Assembly (NCBI GenBank): GCA_015057435.1
Contig: SVEJ01000034.1
Location: 1-32,316, forward strand
Length of the DNA: 32,316 bases
Source: Lachnospiraceae bacterium
Lineage (GTDB): Bacteria > Bacillota > Clostridia > Lachnospirales > Lachnospiraceae
Direction: 5' to 3'
A program made the translations under genes and the position numbers. Positions 32,315 to 32,316 of the stretch are shown piece by piece. The notes below the pieces were generated by a model that worked only from the letters and a program-made list of their open reading frames with translations, was not told the origin of the DNA and did not search any database. How positions within the stretch are numbered: the first letter of the stretch is position 1; each line of letters starts with the position of its first letter.

Positions 32315-32316
32315 AA

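Overview
The window looks like a chromosome segment of an AT-rich, low-GC Gram-positive anaerobe, most likely a butyrate-forming Lachnospiraceae (Butyrivibrio/Roseburia/Eubacterium-like). Reasons: the thl-crt-hbd-bcd butyrate operon at the right end, strong AGGAGG-type ribosome sites before nearly every gene, and clostridial-type ThyA, DHFR, YgiQ and MreB. No rRNA, tRNA, CRISPR array or complete insertion sequence was seen.

Layout. (1) 1-11,180 is an accessory/defence region. It holds the end of a phage-type sigma-like gene (minus strand), an AbiEi/AbiEii type IV toxin-antitoxin pair, an AAA_14/DUF4143 ATPase with an operator-rich promoter, and a complete Wadjet operon (jetA-jetB-jetC-jetD; SMC-like plasmid/DNA defence). 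The ATPase-Wadjet cargo (about 2.36-10.6 kb) lies between two copies of TTTACCACTTTTGCAGG. Next to each copy is a low-molecular-weight tyrosine phosphatase unit: a decayed 5' fragment on the left and an intact gene on the right. This suggests repeated insertion of cargo at one hotspot. (2) 11,180-14,060 has a secreted Ig-like protein, a SprA-like metalloprotease, and thyA plus a DHFR gene. (3) 14,100-16,700 has the remnant of a second DUF4143 ATPase, a convergent amidohydrolase, and a YbjQ-like protein with a zinc ribbon and structured leader. (4) 16,742-24,717 is a tight operon: HAD phosphatase, rhomboid protease, TPR/acidic-repeat protein, and a 1081-residue protein with about 47 copies of an 8-residue charged repeat and a C-terminal AAA+-like domain whose Walker motifs are both altered. 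mreB follows with its own promoter. (5) 25,960-27,861 encodes a YgiQ radical SAM protein. (6) 28,074 to the end is thl, crt, hbd, bcd, and a ribosome site for the next gene, probably etfB.

How the genes work together: AbiE and Wadjet are independent defence modules. ThyA and DHFR form the dTMP/folate cycle. Thl, Crt, Hbd and Bcd convert two acetyl-CoA to butyryl-CoA. The rhomboid/TPR/pseudo-AAA operon is the least understood part and the best candidate for an undescribed system. Its function is not known from the sequence; a membrane-anchored scaffold or adaptor role near the cell envelope is only an inference.
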